A stretch of 64,000 bases of DNA, taken from NCBI GenBank assembly GCA_020632715.1, contig JACKFA010000004.1, forward strand, positions 248,001 to 312,000, read 5' to 3'. The notes beneath the pieces were generated by a model, which searched no databases, was not told the DNA's origin, and saw only the letters and a list, made by a program, of their open reading frames with translations. Positions 8,778 through 18,766 of this stretch are shown piece by piece. Source of the DNA: Deltaproteobacteria bacterium (GTDB taxonomy: Bacteria > Myxococcota_A > UBA9042 > PHBI01). The translations under genes and the position numbers were made by a program. The stretch's first letter is position 1; each line of letters begins with the position of its first letter.

Positions 8778-9679
8778 CCGAGCGTCTCCTCGAAGCGCTG
8801 GACGGCCTCCATCGCGCGCCGGAGCTCCGCCGAGAGCTCGGCGCCGACGGCGTCGGCCGTGAGCGGCAGGCGGACCGTGGGGGTGCAGTGGCCGAGCTGC
8901 GCCGCGACGTGCTTGAGCGGGATCGGGCTCGACGTCGCGAAGAGCGCGCGGATGAGCGGGACGAGGGCGCGGTGGGCGGCGCGGGCGCGCTCGAGGTCAC
9001 CGGCGAGGCCGGCGTTGACCATCGCCACGCACGCGCGCGGCGCGACGTTCGCGACGACGCTGATGAGGCCGTGGCCGCCGACCGCGAGCAGCGGGAGGGT
9101 CAGGCTGTCGTCGCCCGAGAGGATGGCGAAGCGCTCGGGGGCGCGCTCCACGAGGAGGTCGATCTGCCCGATGTTGCCGCACGCCTCCTTGATGGCGACG
9201 AAGCGCGGATCGGCGGCGAGGGCGAGCGTCGTCTCCGGGAGCAGGTTCGTGCCGGTGCGCGCGGGGACGTTGTAGAGCACGACCGGGAGCCCGACGTCCG
9301 CCACGGCGCGGAAGTGCGCGAGCAGCGAGACCTGCGGCGGGCGGTTGTAGGGCGGCGTCACGACGAGCGCGGCGTCGACGCCGAGCTCCTTCACCTTGGC
9401 CGTGGCGGCGACCGTCTTCTCGGTCGACGCGCCGCCCGTCCCGGCGATGACCGGCACGCGCCCCGCCGCGACGTCGACCGCGATGCGCACGACGTCGAGG
9501 TACTCGCCGTCCGAGAGCGTCGGGGTCTCGCCGGTGGTGCCGCACGGGACGAGCCCGCTGCCGGCGCTCGCCACGCGGTCGCAGAGGGCCGCGAAGGCGC
9601 CCTCGTCGACGCGCCCGTTCGGGTGGAACGGGGTGTAGAGGGCGGTCGAGATCCCGGCGAACGGCGGCAGGACGGACAT
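8774..9679 (-). CDS. dapA: 4-hydroxy-tetrahydrodipicolinate synthase
   Basis: 301 residues, the usual DapA length. It condenses pyruvate with aspartate semialdehyde, the first committed step of the diaminopimelate/lysine branch. The TIM-barrel active site is visible: Thr48-Thr49 in CGTTGETPTL, Tyr136 in YNVPARTGTN with Arg141, and the Schiff-base Lys164 in VAIKEACGN. The related N-acetylneuraminate lyases differ around the GTTGE and YNVP motifs, supporting DapA. The start overlaps the stop of the upstream HEAT gene by one base (TGATG), and its end overlaps dapB by 4 nt. Confidence 0.97.
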   Translation of the reverse strand: MSVLPPFAGISTALYTPFHPNGRVDEGAFAALCDRVASAGSGLVPCGTTGETPTLSDGEYLDVVRIAVDVAAGRVPVIAGTGGASTEKTVAATAKVKELGVDAALVVTPPYNRPPQVSLLAHFRAVADVGLPVVLYNVPARTGTNLLPETTLALAADPRFVAIKEACGNIGQIDLLVERAPERFAILSGDDSLTLPLLAVGGHGLISVVANVAPRACVAMVNAGLAGDLERARAAHRALVPLIRALFATSSPIPLKHVAAQLGHCTPTVRLPLTADAVGAELSAELRRAMEAVQRFEETLG

Positions 9680-10263
9680 CAGCGGCCTCTCAAGCGGTCG
9701 AGGGAGCGGTCGATGGCGGTGCGGACGACGATGTCCCGCTCCTGGTCGAGCCAGGTCTCGAGCGCCGTGATGGCGTAGGCGCTGCCGGTGTCGCCGAGGC
9801 CGTGGGCGACGGCCTCGCGCACGAGGGGCTGCGGGTCGTCCTTCACGGAGAGGAGCTCGTCGACGGCGCCGTCGCGGTAGGCGAAGCCGTAGGAGCGGAG
9901 GGCCTGGCGGCGGAGGTCGCGCCCGATGGCCGACCCCTTGAGGCTCCGCTCGTGGATGAGGCTCACGAGGTACGCCTTCGTGCGGGCGCTCGGGTAGTAG
10001 CCGAGCGCGGAGACCGCGCGCACGCGGACGCGCGGGCGCACCTTCGGGCCGTCCGCGAGGTCGACGAGGAGGTCGTTCACGTCCGGCCCGATGGTGTCGA
10101 GGACCTTGCGGTCGACGCGCATCTCGTAGGCCGACAGCAGCGTGAAGAGGCTCTCGCGCTGCTCATCGAGGGTGCGGGCGGGGCGCGCGCCGGCGGGGGC
10201 GGCGCCTCCGAGGGCGAGGAGCGCGACGAGGGCGGCGGCGGCGAGGCGGGGGAGGCGGGTCAC
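9679..10263 (-). CDS. Secreted HEAT-repeat protein
   Basis: 194 residues with a GTG start 6 nt after the stop of the upstream metzincin gene. A signal peptide of about 26 residues ends in an AGARPA-type cleavage region. The mature part is all-helical with HEAT/Armadillo-like repeats: RPRVRVRAVSALGYYP, DLRRQALRSYGFAYRDGAV, QPLVREAVAHGLGDTG and DIVVRTAIDRSLDRL. These repeats form scaffolds for protein binding. It is translationally chained to dapA (TGATG), although no metabolic link is obvious. A periplasmic scaffolding role is inferred. Confidence 0.82.
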   Translation of the reverse strand: MTRLPRLAAAALVALLALGGAAPAGARPARTLDEQRESLFTLLSAYEMRVDRKVLDTIGPDVNDLLVDLADGPKVRPRVRVRAVSALGYYPSARTKAYLVSLIHERSLKGSAIGRDLRRQALRSYGFAYRDGAVDELLSVKDDPQPLVREAVAHGLGDTGSAYAITALETWLDQERDIVVRTAIDRSLDRLRGR

Positions 10264-10269
10264 GTCGGT

Positions 10270-11967
10270 CTAATCCCTCATCGCGGGGTTCAGGTGGAGG
10301 ACGCGCTTCTGCGCGTCGGAGAGGACGTCGTGCAGCGTCGAGGTCCAGAACATCAGGTTCAGCCCACCCACGGCCTCGCACTCGATGGGGTCGACGAGGC
10401 CGTCACCGTTCGAGTCGTAAAACTCCGCCGGACACTCGGGCGTGTCCAGGATATGGTCGAAACTGCGGCCGTCCTGCTCGGTCGGGTGGTAGAGGCCGAG
10501 CTGGTGGCCGAGCTCGTGCGCCATCGTCTCGGCGGTGTAGGCGACGAAGAAGGGGTCGGTCTCGTTCAGGTACTCGTCGAGGCTCACGACGACGCCGGAC
10601 TCCCACGTGCCGTGGAAGAGCGGGGGCCCGGGGATGCCGCCGGCCTTGCCGAGGAGGCCCCAGCCGGAGAACGCCTGCACGAAGAAGAGGTTCACGCCGT
10701 GGTTCTCGGCCGGCAGGGCCGCCGAGAGGGCGAGGAGCTCGGCGTGCTCGTCGACGCCGCCGTCGCCCGTGTCCACGATGGTGTAGATGTCTGCTTCGGG
10801 GCCGGTCACGTCGAAATAACGGACCTCGCCGACGCTGATTCCCGCGTTGCCGAGGACGCGCCGGAACTCGGTCATCATGGAGCCGAAGCGCGTGTCGTTC
10901 GGGGCGCTCGCGGCGGAGAGGCCCGGGATCCCGACGAACCAGAGGTTCAGGTCGAGGGTCGAGGCGGAGGGCGCCTCGCGCAGGTTCTCGAGCACCCAGA
11001 CGTGGATCTCGCCGACGGGGGCTGCGCTGGCGGCGTTCCCGTAGCGGTAGAAGTTGAACTCGTAGCGCCCCTGCGCGAGCTGGACCTGGTCGGAGTTCGG
11101 GACCATCAGCGTGTACACGCCGAACGCCGGGGAGCTGCGGTTCGGCTCGCTGCCGGCGGGGCCGGGGGAGAGGAGGTCGACGCCGCCGGGGGCGTCGAGG
11201 GAGTAGGCGGTCATGTACCAGGGGGTGTTGGCCTCATCGAGGGCGACCACCGTGAAGGAGGCGGCGCCGGCGCTCGGGAAGAAGGACAGGGTGCGGGAGA
11301 GGCCGCTGCCGCCGACCTTGACCGTGCCCATGTCGACGACGCGCACGTGCGCGGGGGCGTCGACGGCGCGGCTGCAGCCGTTGTCGACGTAGCCGTCGCA
11401 GTCCTGGTCCTGGCCGTCGCCGCAGACCTCGGCCACGGGGACGCAGGGGCCCTCCGGCTCGCAGAGGCCGTCGGGGTTGCAGACGTAGCCGGCGCCGCAG
11501 TCGCCCTCGCGGCAGCGCGGCGTGCAGACGCCGGCCTCGGGGGGGCACCACTGGTCGAGGCGGCACTGGGTCGTGGCGATGCAGGGCTTGAAGCACAGGC
11601 GGCGGCGGGCGCCGTCGCTGTCCTGGCTGCCGAGGCAGACGCCGCTGTCGGGGCAGGCGTCCATGCCGTCGCCGCAGCGCTGGGTGCAGTAGCCGCCCTG
11701 CGGGAAGGTGTTGCAGTAGCCGGTGAGGCAGTCGGCGTCGCGCTGACAGACGCCGCCGAGGGCCTGCGGGGCCTGCGTGACGTCGGGCGGCTGGTTCGTG
11801 CCGTCGGGGATGAGGATGACGTCGACGCCGCCGGTGTCGGCGTCGTCGGGGGCGCTCGTGTCGGCGGGCGCGCTGGTGTCGTCGGCGTTGCCGCCGCCCG
11901 AGGAGCCGCCGCAGGCCGCGGCAGCGAACGGGAGCGCGGCGAGGAGGAGCGTCGCGGCGAGCTTCAT
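10270..11967 (-). CDS. Metzincin-type metalloprotease lipoprotein with Cys-rich region
   Basis: 565 residues. A lipoprotein signal (lipobox AAAC near residue 20) is followed by an Asp/Thr/Ala linker, then a Cys-rich stretch (about 60-175) of short disulfide-type modules ending in a MopE-like CGDGQDQDCDGYVDNGC. A beta-rich middle region leads to a C-terminal protease domain with the zinc signature HELGHQLGLYH (residues 484-494) and a plausible Met-turn (GLNLMFW near 536-542), both hallmarks of metzincins. Between them lies a calcium-type loop DSNGDGLVDPIE (518-529). The protein is probably displayed on the outer membrane and degrades extracellular protein. It lies 64 nt after ffh and 6 nt before the HEAT gene. 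Confidence 0.85.
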   Translation of the reverse strand: MKLAATLLLAALPFAAAACGGSSGGGNADDTSAPADTSAPDDADTGGVDVILIPDGTNQPPDVTQAPQALGGVCQRDADCLTGYCNTFPQGGYCTQRCGDGMDACPDSGVCLGSQDSDGARRRLCFKPCIATTQCRLDQWCPPEAGVCTPRCREGDCGAGYVCNPDGLCEPEGPCVPVAEVCGDGQDQDCDGYVDNGCSRAVDAPAHVRVVDMGTVKVGGSGLSRTLSFFPSAGAASFTVVALDEANTPWYMTAYSLDAPGGVDLLSPGPAGSEPNRSSPAFGVYTLMVPNSDQVQLAQGRYEFNFYRYGNAASAAPVGEIHVWVLENLREAPSASTLDLNLWFVGIPGLSAASAPNDTRFGSMMTEFRRVLGNAGISVGEVRYFDVTGPEADIYTIVDTGDGGVDEHAELLALSAALPAENHGVNLFFVQAFSGWGLLGKAGGIPGPPLFHGTWESGVVVSLDEYLNETDPFFVAYTAETMAHELGHQLGLYHPTEQDGRSFDHILDTPECPAEFYDSNGDGLVDPIECEAVGGLNLMFWTSTLHDVLSDAQKRVLHLNPAMRD

Positions 11968-12031
11968 GAGCGTCTCTCGTCCCCCACGGCCGCGGGGGGT
12001 CTCTCGCGGGCGGCGCGCCCCGCGGCGGCTG

Positions 12032-13618
12032 CTACTTCTTCTTGTTCTTCGCGCGCGCCTTCTTGGCCTTCTTCGAGGCCTCGCGCCGCTTCTTCTTGAG
12101 GTCGATGCGGGCGTCCATCTCGGCGCGCGAGATGCCGGTGCGCTTGCGCTCGAAGTCGCCGAAGCCCTCACCGCCGCCGCCGCCGCCGAAGAGGTCTTCC
12201 ATGCCCTCCATGCCGCCGAGCATGTCCTCGGCGCCGGCGCCGCGCAGCTGCTTCAGCATGCCGAGCTGCTTGAAGCCGGGGAGCTTCCCGAGGAGCCCCG
12301 GGTTCTTGCCGACCTGCTTCATCATGTTGCGCATGCCGTAGAAGCGCTGGAGCATCGACTTCACGTCGTCGAGCGTGGTGCCGGAGCCGCGGGCGATGCG
12401 GCGCAGGCGCGACGTGTTCGACAGGAGCTCCGGGTGCATGCGCTCCTTCTTCGTCATCGACGTGATGATCGCCTCGACCTTGACGAGCTGCTTGTCGTCG
12501 AGGTCGACCTGACCCATCGAGTCCTTGAAGAAGGGCATGCGCTCGAACAGATCCTTCAGCGAGCCCATCCGGCGGATGGTCCGGATCTGCTCGAGGAAGG
12601 TGATCATGTTGAAGTTGCCGGAGAGGATCTTCTTCGCGTCCTCCTCGGCCTTCTGCTCGTCGACGATCTCCTCGAAGTCCTTCACGAGCCCGACGACGTC
12701 GCCGAAGCCGAGGATCCGGCCGGCGAGGCCGTCGGGGCGGAACTCCTCGAGCTTGTCGAGGGTCTCGCCGACGCCGAGGAACTTGATGGGCTTGCCGGTG
12801 ACGGCCTTCACGGAGAGCGCGGCGCCGCCGCGGGCGTCGCCGTCGAGCTTCGTGAGGATGCAGCCCGAGAGGTCGAGGCGGTCGTCGAACGCCTTGGCGG
12901 TGCGGACGGCGTCCTGGCCGGTCATGGCGTCGAGGACGAGGAAGATGTTGTCCGGCCGGGTGCGCCCCTTGATGAGGGAGAGCTCGTTCATGAGCGCCTC
13001 ATCGATGGAGAGGCGGCCGGCGGTGTCGAAGATGACGACGTCGTTGCCCTCGAAGCGCGCCTCGCGGAGGGCGGCCTCGCAGAGATCGGGCGGGGCGGCG
13101 CCGGGCACGGTGTAGACCGGGACGTCGAGGGTGCGGCCGAGGACCTGGAGCTGGTCGATGGCGGCGGGGCGGTAGATGTCGGCGGCGACGAGGAGGGGCT
13201 TGTGACCCTCTTTCTTGAGCTTGTTCGCGAGCTTGCCGACGGTGGTCGTCTTGCCGGCGCCCTGGAGGCCGACCATCATGATGGTCGAGATCCCGGTGCC
13301 CTTCTTGAAGTTGATCGAGGTGTCGACCGGGCCCATGAGGCCCGCGAGCTCGTCGTGGCAGATGTTGATGAAGTGGTCGGCCGCGCTGACCTCCTTCTTG
13401 CCACCCTTGTGCTTGACGCGCGTGTGGACGAGCTCGCCGACGGCGGTGTCCTGGACGCGCTTCAGGAACTCCTTCACGACGCCGAACTCGACGTCGGCCT
13501 CGAGCAGGGAGAGGCGGACGTCGCGCAGGGCGTCCTTGATGTTGTCCTCGTCGAGGGTGGTCTTCCCCGTGAGCTTCGTTTTGGCCGACTTGAAGCCGCG
13601 ATAGAGGGTATCGAACAC
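12032..13618 (-). CDS. ffh: Signal recognition particle protein Ffh
   Basis: 528 residues. Ffh is the GTPase of the signal recognition particle, binding signal sequences and 4.5S RNA and delivering ribosomes to FtsY at the membrane. The N domain (1-90) is followed by the G domain with P-loop GLQGAGKTTT, DTAGR and TKLDGDARGG, and by a Met-rich M domain (from about 300) with the RNA-binding SNTSRLRRIARGSG. The protein is ~70 residues longer than the common ~450-460 because of a Met/Gly-rich stretch with six consecutive glycines and a Lys/Arg-rich tail at the C-terminus. No SRP RNA gene was recognised nearby. A promoter-like sequence lies about 40 bp upstream. Confidence 0.97.
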   Translation of the reverse strand: MFDTLYRGFKSAKTKLTGKTTLDEDNIKDALRDVRLSLLEADVEFGVVKEFLKRVQDTAVGELVHTRVKHKGGKKEVSAADHFINICHDELAGLMGPVDTSINFKKGTGISTIMMVGLQGAGKTTTVGKLANKLKKEGHKPLLVAADIYRPAAIDQLQVLGRTLDVPVYTVPGAAPPDLCEAALREARFEGNDVVIFDTAGRLSIDEALMNELSLIKGRTRPDNIFLVLDAMTGQDAVRTAKAFDDRLDLSGCILTKLDGDARGGAALSVKAVTGKPIKFLGVGETLDKLEEFRPDGLAGRILGFGDVVGLVKDFEEIVDEQKAEEDAKKILSGNFNMITFLEQIRTIRRMGSLKDLFERMPFFKDSMGQVDLDDKQLVKVEAIITSMTKKERMHPELLSNTSRLRRIARGSGTTLDDVKSMLQRFYGMRNMMKQVGKNPGLLGKLPGFKQLGMLKQLRGAGAEDMLGGMEGMEDLFGGGGGGEGFGDFERKRTGISRAEMDARIDLKKKRREASKKAKKARAKNKKK

Positions 13619-13656
13619 GGTGCTCTGCCTCGCCCCTGGCGTCCCGGAACCGGGGA

Positions 13657-13685
13657 CCTTTACGAGCGCAGGCGGCCGATGTCAA
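13657..13685 (-). promoter_or_regulatory. Sigma-70-like promoter of ffh
   Basis: On the minus strand a perfect -35 TTGACA (13685-13680) is followed after 17 bp by a -10-like TAAAGG (13662-13657). It lies about 39 nt upstream of the ffh start codon. The spacing is ideal and the -10 is a weak match. It is inferred from sequence only. Confidence 0.5.
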
Positions 13686-13852
13686 TGAGGGCGTTCGGTG
13701 AGCGGGCGATGAGCGCGGCGGGGACGATGTCGTCGCGATCCCCCCCGGACGCCGCGGGGGACGCGACAAGGGGGGTGTACAAGGGGTCGATTTGTGCTTT
13801 GGTGCGATTCCTCCGGTCCCCCCCGCCGTGCAAGCCCAAGGATTCGCCGCCT

Positions 13853-14671
13853 GTGGATGGTCCCACCGTCAAGGTCGTGTTCGTCGTGCTGATCGCCTTC
13901 CTCGGCTCGTTCGCGCTGAAGCGGATCGTGGCGATGGCGAAGGCCGGGCGGCAGGCGGCGCCGAGGGCGTCGCGGAAGTTCGCGACGCGGCGGGCGCTGT
14001 ACGGGAAGACCGAGATCCAGGCGCCCGCGGGGCGGCTGCGGGAGGGGAGCATCGAGCCGGCGGCGTATGACGCGCTGCGTCAGAGCCGCAACACGACGCA
14101 CGCGGCGGTGCGGACGTGCCTCTTCGGGTCGACGGCGCCGGAGGCGGTGCCGATGGAGCCGCTGACGGCGTTCCGGCGGGTGCCGCTCCGGTGGCGCGAG
14201 GTGTCGAGCGGGCGCGACGAGGTGCAGCGCTGGGAGCTGCGGCCGGATCACGGCGGGGCGCTGCTCGGGATGGCGGAGTTCCACTGGGTCGGCGAGCTCG
14301 AGCAAGCGCTCGGGGTGGCGATCGGGCGGACGGCGCGGGCGCACCTCGCCGAGTGGCGGCCGCGCGGGCGGACGCTCTTCGCGGGCGGGAGCCGGACGGA
14401 GTTCGTGCACGCGGCGGGCGAGGGGCTGCCGGACGTGTCGGTCGAGGTCGCCGGGGACCTGCACGAGCTCGCGACGGTGCGGATCGGCAAGGACGGGACC
14501 TACGCCGTCGACAAGGAGCCGGTGGCGCGGCCGCTGATGAGCCCGCTCGGGGAGCCGGTGCTGTCGCGGACGAGCCTGCGGTTCGAGATCGCGTCGGACG
14601 CGCCGGAGAAGAGCCTCGATCTGCTCGTGCTCGCGGCGCACTTCACGACGATGCGCTACGGGAAGCTGTGA
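13853..14671 (+). CDS. Membrane-anchored protein of unknown function
   Basis: 272 residues from a GTG at 13853, preceded by a modest AAGGA about ten bases upstream. A single N-terminal hydrophobic helix (VKVVFVVLIAFLGSFALKRI) is followed by a basic stretch and a ~220-residue soluble part. It contains paired segments such as LRWREVSSGRDEVQRWELR, a Glu/Trp-rich middle and a C-terminal beta region ending FTTMRYGKL. I recognise no family and see no catalytic motif. It is divergent from ffh with about 230 nt between starts. The start could also lie at a nearby GTG a few codons downstream. Confidence 0.6.
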   Translation: MDGPTVKVVFVVLIAFLGSFALKRIVAMAKAGRQAAPRASRKFATRRALYGKTEIQAPAGRLREGSIEPAAYDALRQSRNTTHAAVRTCLFGSTAPEAVPMEPLTAFRRVPLRWREVSSGRDEVQRWELRPDHGGALLGMAEFHWVGELEQALGVAIGRTARAHLAEWRPRGRTLFAGGSRTEFVHAAGEGLPDVSVEVAGDLHELATVRIGKDGTYAVDKEPVARPLMSPLGEPVLSRTSLRFEIASDAPEKSLDLLVLAAHFTTMRYGKL

Positions 14672-14746
14672 CCCGCTAATAAGAATTAGAGGCGGATTTT
14701 AAGTAAGGCGGGCGCTTGTTAAGCAATGCTGTGTTAGCGTCTGGGC
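14672..14746 (+). promoter_or_regulatory. AT-rich control region upstream of fic
   Basis: This 75-bp spacer is strikingly AT-rich against a very GC-rich background. It holds a 5-bp inverted repeat CTAAT/ATTAG (14676-14680 and 14685-14689), the run GGATTTTAAGTAAG and a near-palindrome TTGTTAAGCAA (about 14717-14727), all suitable for protein binding and promoter melting. I cannot assign a -35/-10 pair with confidence. It probably carries the promoter and operator of the Fic gene. Confidence 0.45.
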
Positions 14747-15934
14747 ATGGTGAATCGCGGTCCGAGCGGGCGCTTCGTGGTGACGTCCTTCGGTGGCGAG
14801 CAGGTGCGGGCGTTCGTCCCCGAGCCGCTACCACCGAGCCCGGCGCTGGATCTGGGCGCAGGCTCCGACCAGGCGCTGCTCGAGCTCGCGAATCGAGCGT
14901 TGGGTCGCCTGGACGGGCTCACCGCCATCCTCCCGGACACCCACCTCTTCGTGTACATGTACGTGCGGAAGGAGGCGGTGCTCTCTTCGCAGATCGAGGG
15001 GACGCAGTCCTCGCTCTCGGATCTGCTCCAGCATGAGGTCGAGGGCTCGGCCGGCGTGCCCATCGACGACGTCGTCGAGGTCAGCAGCTACGTCGCGGCG
15101 ATGACCCATGGCCTCGCCCGGCTGCGCGGCGGGTTCCCGCTGTCCTTGCGGCTCTTGCGCGAGATCCACGGTCTCCTGCTCGCCCACGGGCGCGGACAGG
15201 AGCGCACGCCGGGCGAGTTCCGGCGCTCGCAGAACTGGATCGGCGGCACACGGCCGGGCAACGCGCTCTACGTCCCGCCACCGCCGGATGAGCTCATGAC
15301 CTGTCTCGGCGCGCTCGAGCGGTTCCTGCATGAGGAGCCGGCGACGACACCGTTGCTCGTCAAAGCGGCGCTCGCTCACGCGCAGTTCGAGACCATCCAC
15401 CCCTTCCTCGACGGCAACGGGCGCCTGGGCCGACTGCTCATCACGCTGCTCTTGTGCGCGGACGGGGCGCTCTCGGAGCCGACCCTGTACCTCTCCGTCT
15501 ACTTCAAGCGCCACCGCGCGGAGTACTATGAGCGACTCCAGCGCGTGCGCACCGCGGGAGAGTGGGAGGCGTGGCTCCGCTTCTTCGCGACGGGCGTGCT
15601 CGAGACGTCCCGCGAGGCGGTGAGCACGGCGAGAGCGCTGCTCGCGCTCTTCGACGGCGACCGGGCCCGGATCCAGGCCGCCACCGGCCGCCGCGCCGGC
15701 TCGGCGCTGCGCGTCCACGAGGCGTTCAAGGCGCACCCGATCCTGTCCATCGGCAGCGCCGCCGCCCGCGCGGGTCTCTCCGTGCCGGCGGCGACAACCG
15801 CCGTCCAGGCGCTCGAGGCGCTCGGGATCCTCTCCGAGCTCACGGGGCGGCAGCGCGGTCGGCTCTTCTCCTACGTCGGCTACCTCCGCCACCTCACGGA
15901 GGAGGGCGGAGGCGCCGACGCAGCGCGGAGCTGA
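14747..15934 (+). CDS. Fic family protein (AMPylase-type) with N-terminal inhibitory helix
   Basis: 395 residues. Fic proteins transfer AMP or another phosphate-containing group to target hydroxyls. The full active-site motif HPFLDGNGRLGR is at 218-229, with catalytic His218 and the anion-binding loop intact. The regulatory inhibitory helix is present N-terminally as S80-xxx-E84-G85 (SSQIEGTQSS), making this a class II, self-inhibited Fic. The C-terminal part (about 310-385) looks like a winged-helix domain (HPILSIGSAAARAGLSVPAA), common in single-gene Fic proteins. No antitoxin gene is adjacent, in line with self-inhibition. The AT-rich upstream spacer suggests separate acquisition. Targets are unknown. 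Confidence 0.93.
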   Translation: MVNRGPSGRFVVTSFGGEQVRAFVPEPLPPSPALDLGAGSDQALLELANRALGRLDGLTAILPDTHLFVYMYVRKEAVLSSQIEGTQSSLSDLLQHEVEGSAGVPIDDVVEVSSYVAAMTHGLARLRGGFPLSLRLLREIHGLLLAHGRGQERTPGEFRRSQNWIGGTRPGNALYVPPPPDELMTCLGALERFLHEEPATTPLLVKAALAHAQFETIHPFLDGNGRLGRLLITLLLCADGALSEPTLYLSVYFKRHRAEYYERLQRVRTAGEWEAWLRFFATGVLETSREAVSTARALLALFDGDRARIQAATGRRAGSALRVHEAFKAHPILSIGSAAARAGLSVPAATTAVQALEALGILSELTGRQRGRLFSYVGYLRHLTEEGGGADAARS

Positions 15935-15941
15935 GCCTGGC

Positions 15942-17750
<1,809 letters not shown>

Positions 17751-17807
17751 GGATCTCTTCGGTGTTCGCGGCCGGGCGTCGGCCGCAGGGTGAGCGCCGC
17801 CCCTCCG

Positions 17808-18692
17808 CTAGAGGGTGCCGGCCAGGACGCGGTGCCTCGGGGCGCTGCGGACGCGGTCGCGCGCGGCTTCGAGGTCTTTCACGAGGATCAGGTTCCCCCA
17901 GCGCGACAGCGCCGGATCCGTCGGCTCGAGCCGTCGCTCGACGGCAGCGTATCGGACAGGCTGGAAGCCGAAGGAAGTGAGGGATTCCACCAGTGTCGCC
18001 GGGTTGTAACCCCGGTCGGGCGCGAGCTCGACGACGAGCGCCTGCACCCGCGGATCGGCGAGGATCCCGGCGGCGCCGGCCAGGACGCGGTCCTCGAAGC
18101 CCTCGACATCGATCTTGATGAGGGCCGGCGGGGCGTCCGCGAGCGCCTGATCGAGCGTCACGATGTCCACGTCGACCGTCGCGCCCGTCGCGGCCTCGCC
18201 GTCGGCGAGCGCGCGGTTCGTCGTGTCGCGGTCGGCCGTGAAGCGCAGGCGCTCGGGCGCCGCGCCGACGCCCGCGAGGCGCGCGTCGACCTTGCCCTCG
18301 AGCCCGTTGATGGCGACGTTCCGGAGGAGGCGGCGGTGCGTCGCCGGGACGGGCTCGAACGCGACGACGTCGGCGCCCGCGGCGCCCGCGGCGAGGACCG
18401 TGTAGCTCCCGACGTTCGCGCCGACGTCCGCGAAGCGGTCGCCCGGGCGGAGCCAGTGGAGCACGAAGCCCATCTCGGCGACCTCGTGGAGGCCGACGTA
18501 GACGTTGCCCGTGGCGCCGCTCATGCCGGGCGCGACGACGAGGACGGTGTCATCCACGAAGGGAGCGACGACGGGGCCCGGGACGAGGCGGCTCCCGATC
18601 TGCCACCGCACGAAGCCGACGAGCGCGCGGACGCGATCCTTCTGCGTCAGCGGGTGGTCCCAGATGAACCGGATGGTCTTCCCGAGGCTCAT
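17808..18692 (-). CDS. FkbM family methyltransferase
   Basis: 294 residues from the ATG at 18692; a TTG 15 nt upstream is a less likely start. The SAM-binding motif is FADVGANVGSYTVLAAGAAG, followed by VVAFEPVPATHRRLL and the FkbM signature LIKIDVEGFEDRVLAGA, where Asp and Glu flank the active site. FkbM enzymes O-methylate sugars or polyketides; many act on surface glycans. With polysaccharide genes a few kb away, methylation of a glycan is plausible but unproven. It is divergent from a TPR lipoprotein gene. Confidence 0.9.
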   Translation of the reverse strand: MSLGKTIRFIWDHPLTQKDRVRALVGFVRWQIGSRLVPGPVVAPFVDDTVLVVAPGMSGATGNVYVGLHEVAEMGFVLHWLRPGDRFADVGANVGSYTVLAAGAAGADVVAFEPVPATHRRLLRNVAINGLEGKVDARLAGVGAAPERLRFTADRDTTNRALADGEAATGATVDVDIVTLDQALADAPPALIKIDVEGFEDRVLAGAAGILADPRVQALVVELAPDRGYNPATLVESLTSFGFQPVRYAAVERRLEPTDPALSRWGNLILVKDLEAARDRVRSAPRHRVLAGTL

Positions 18693-18731
18693 GGCGGGCG
18701 CAAGCAATCACTTTCGCCCGGCCGGGTCAAC

Positions 18732-18760
18732 TTGCGGTTTTCATGGCGACCCGATATGGC
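18732..18760 (+). promoter_or_regulatory. Promoter-like sequence giving a leaderless TPR-lipoprotein mRNA
   Basis: TTGCGG (18732-18737) and TATGGC (18755-18760) are separated by exactly 17 bp. Transcription would begin about 18767, which is the A of the ATG that opens the lipoprotein signal peptide, so the transcript may lack a leader. The -10 is a weak match. The arrangement argues against the upstream in-frame ATG at 18743. Confidence 0.35.
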
Positions 18761-18766
18761 GCCGTC

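Noticed and set aside
9939..12099. Plus-strand frame opposite the HEAT and metzincin genes.
   Set aside because: Low-complexity Val/Ala/Glu/Gly composition and no recognised domain; the minus strand carries a signal peptide and a zinc-protease motif.
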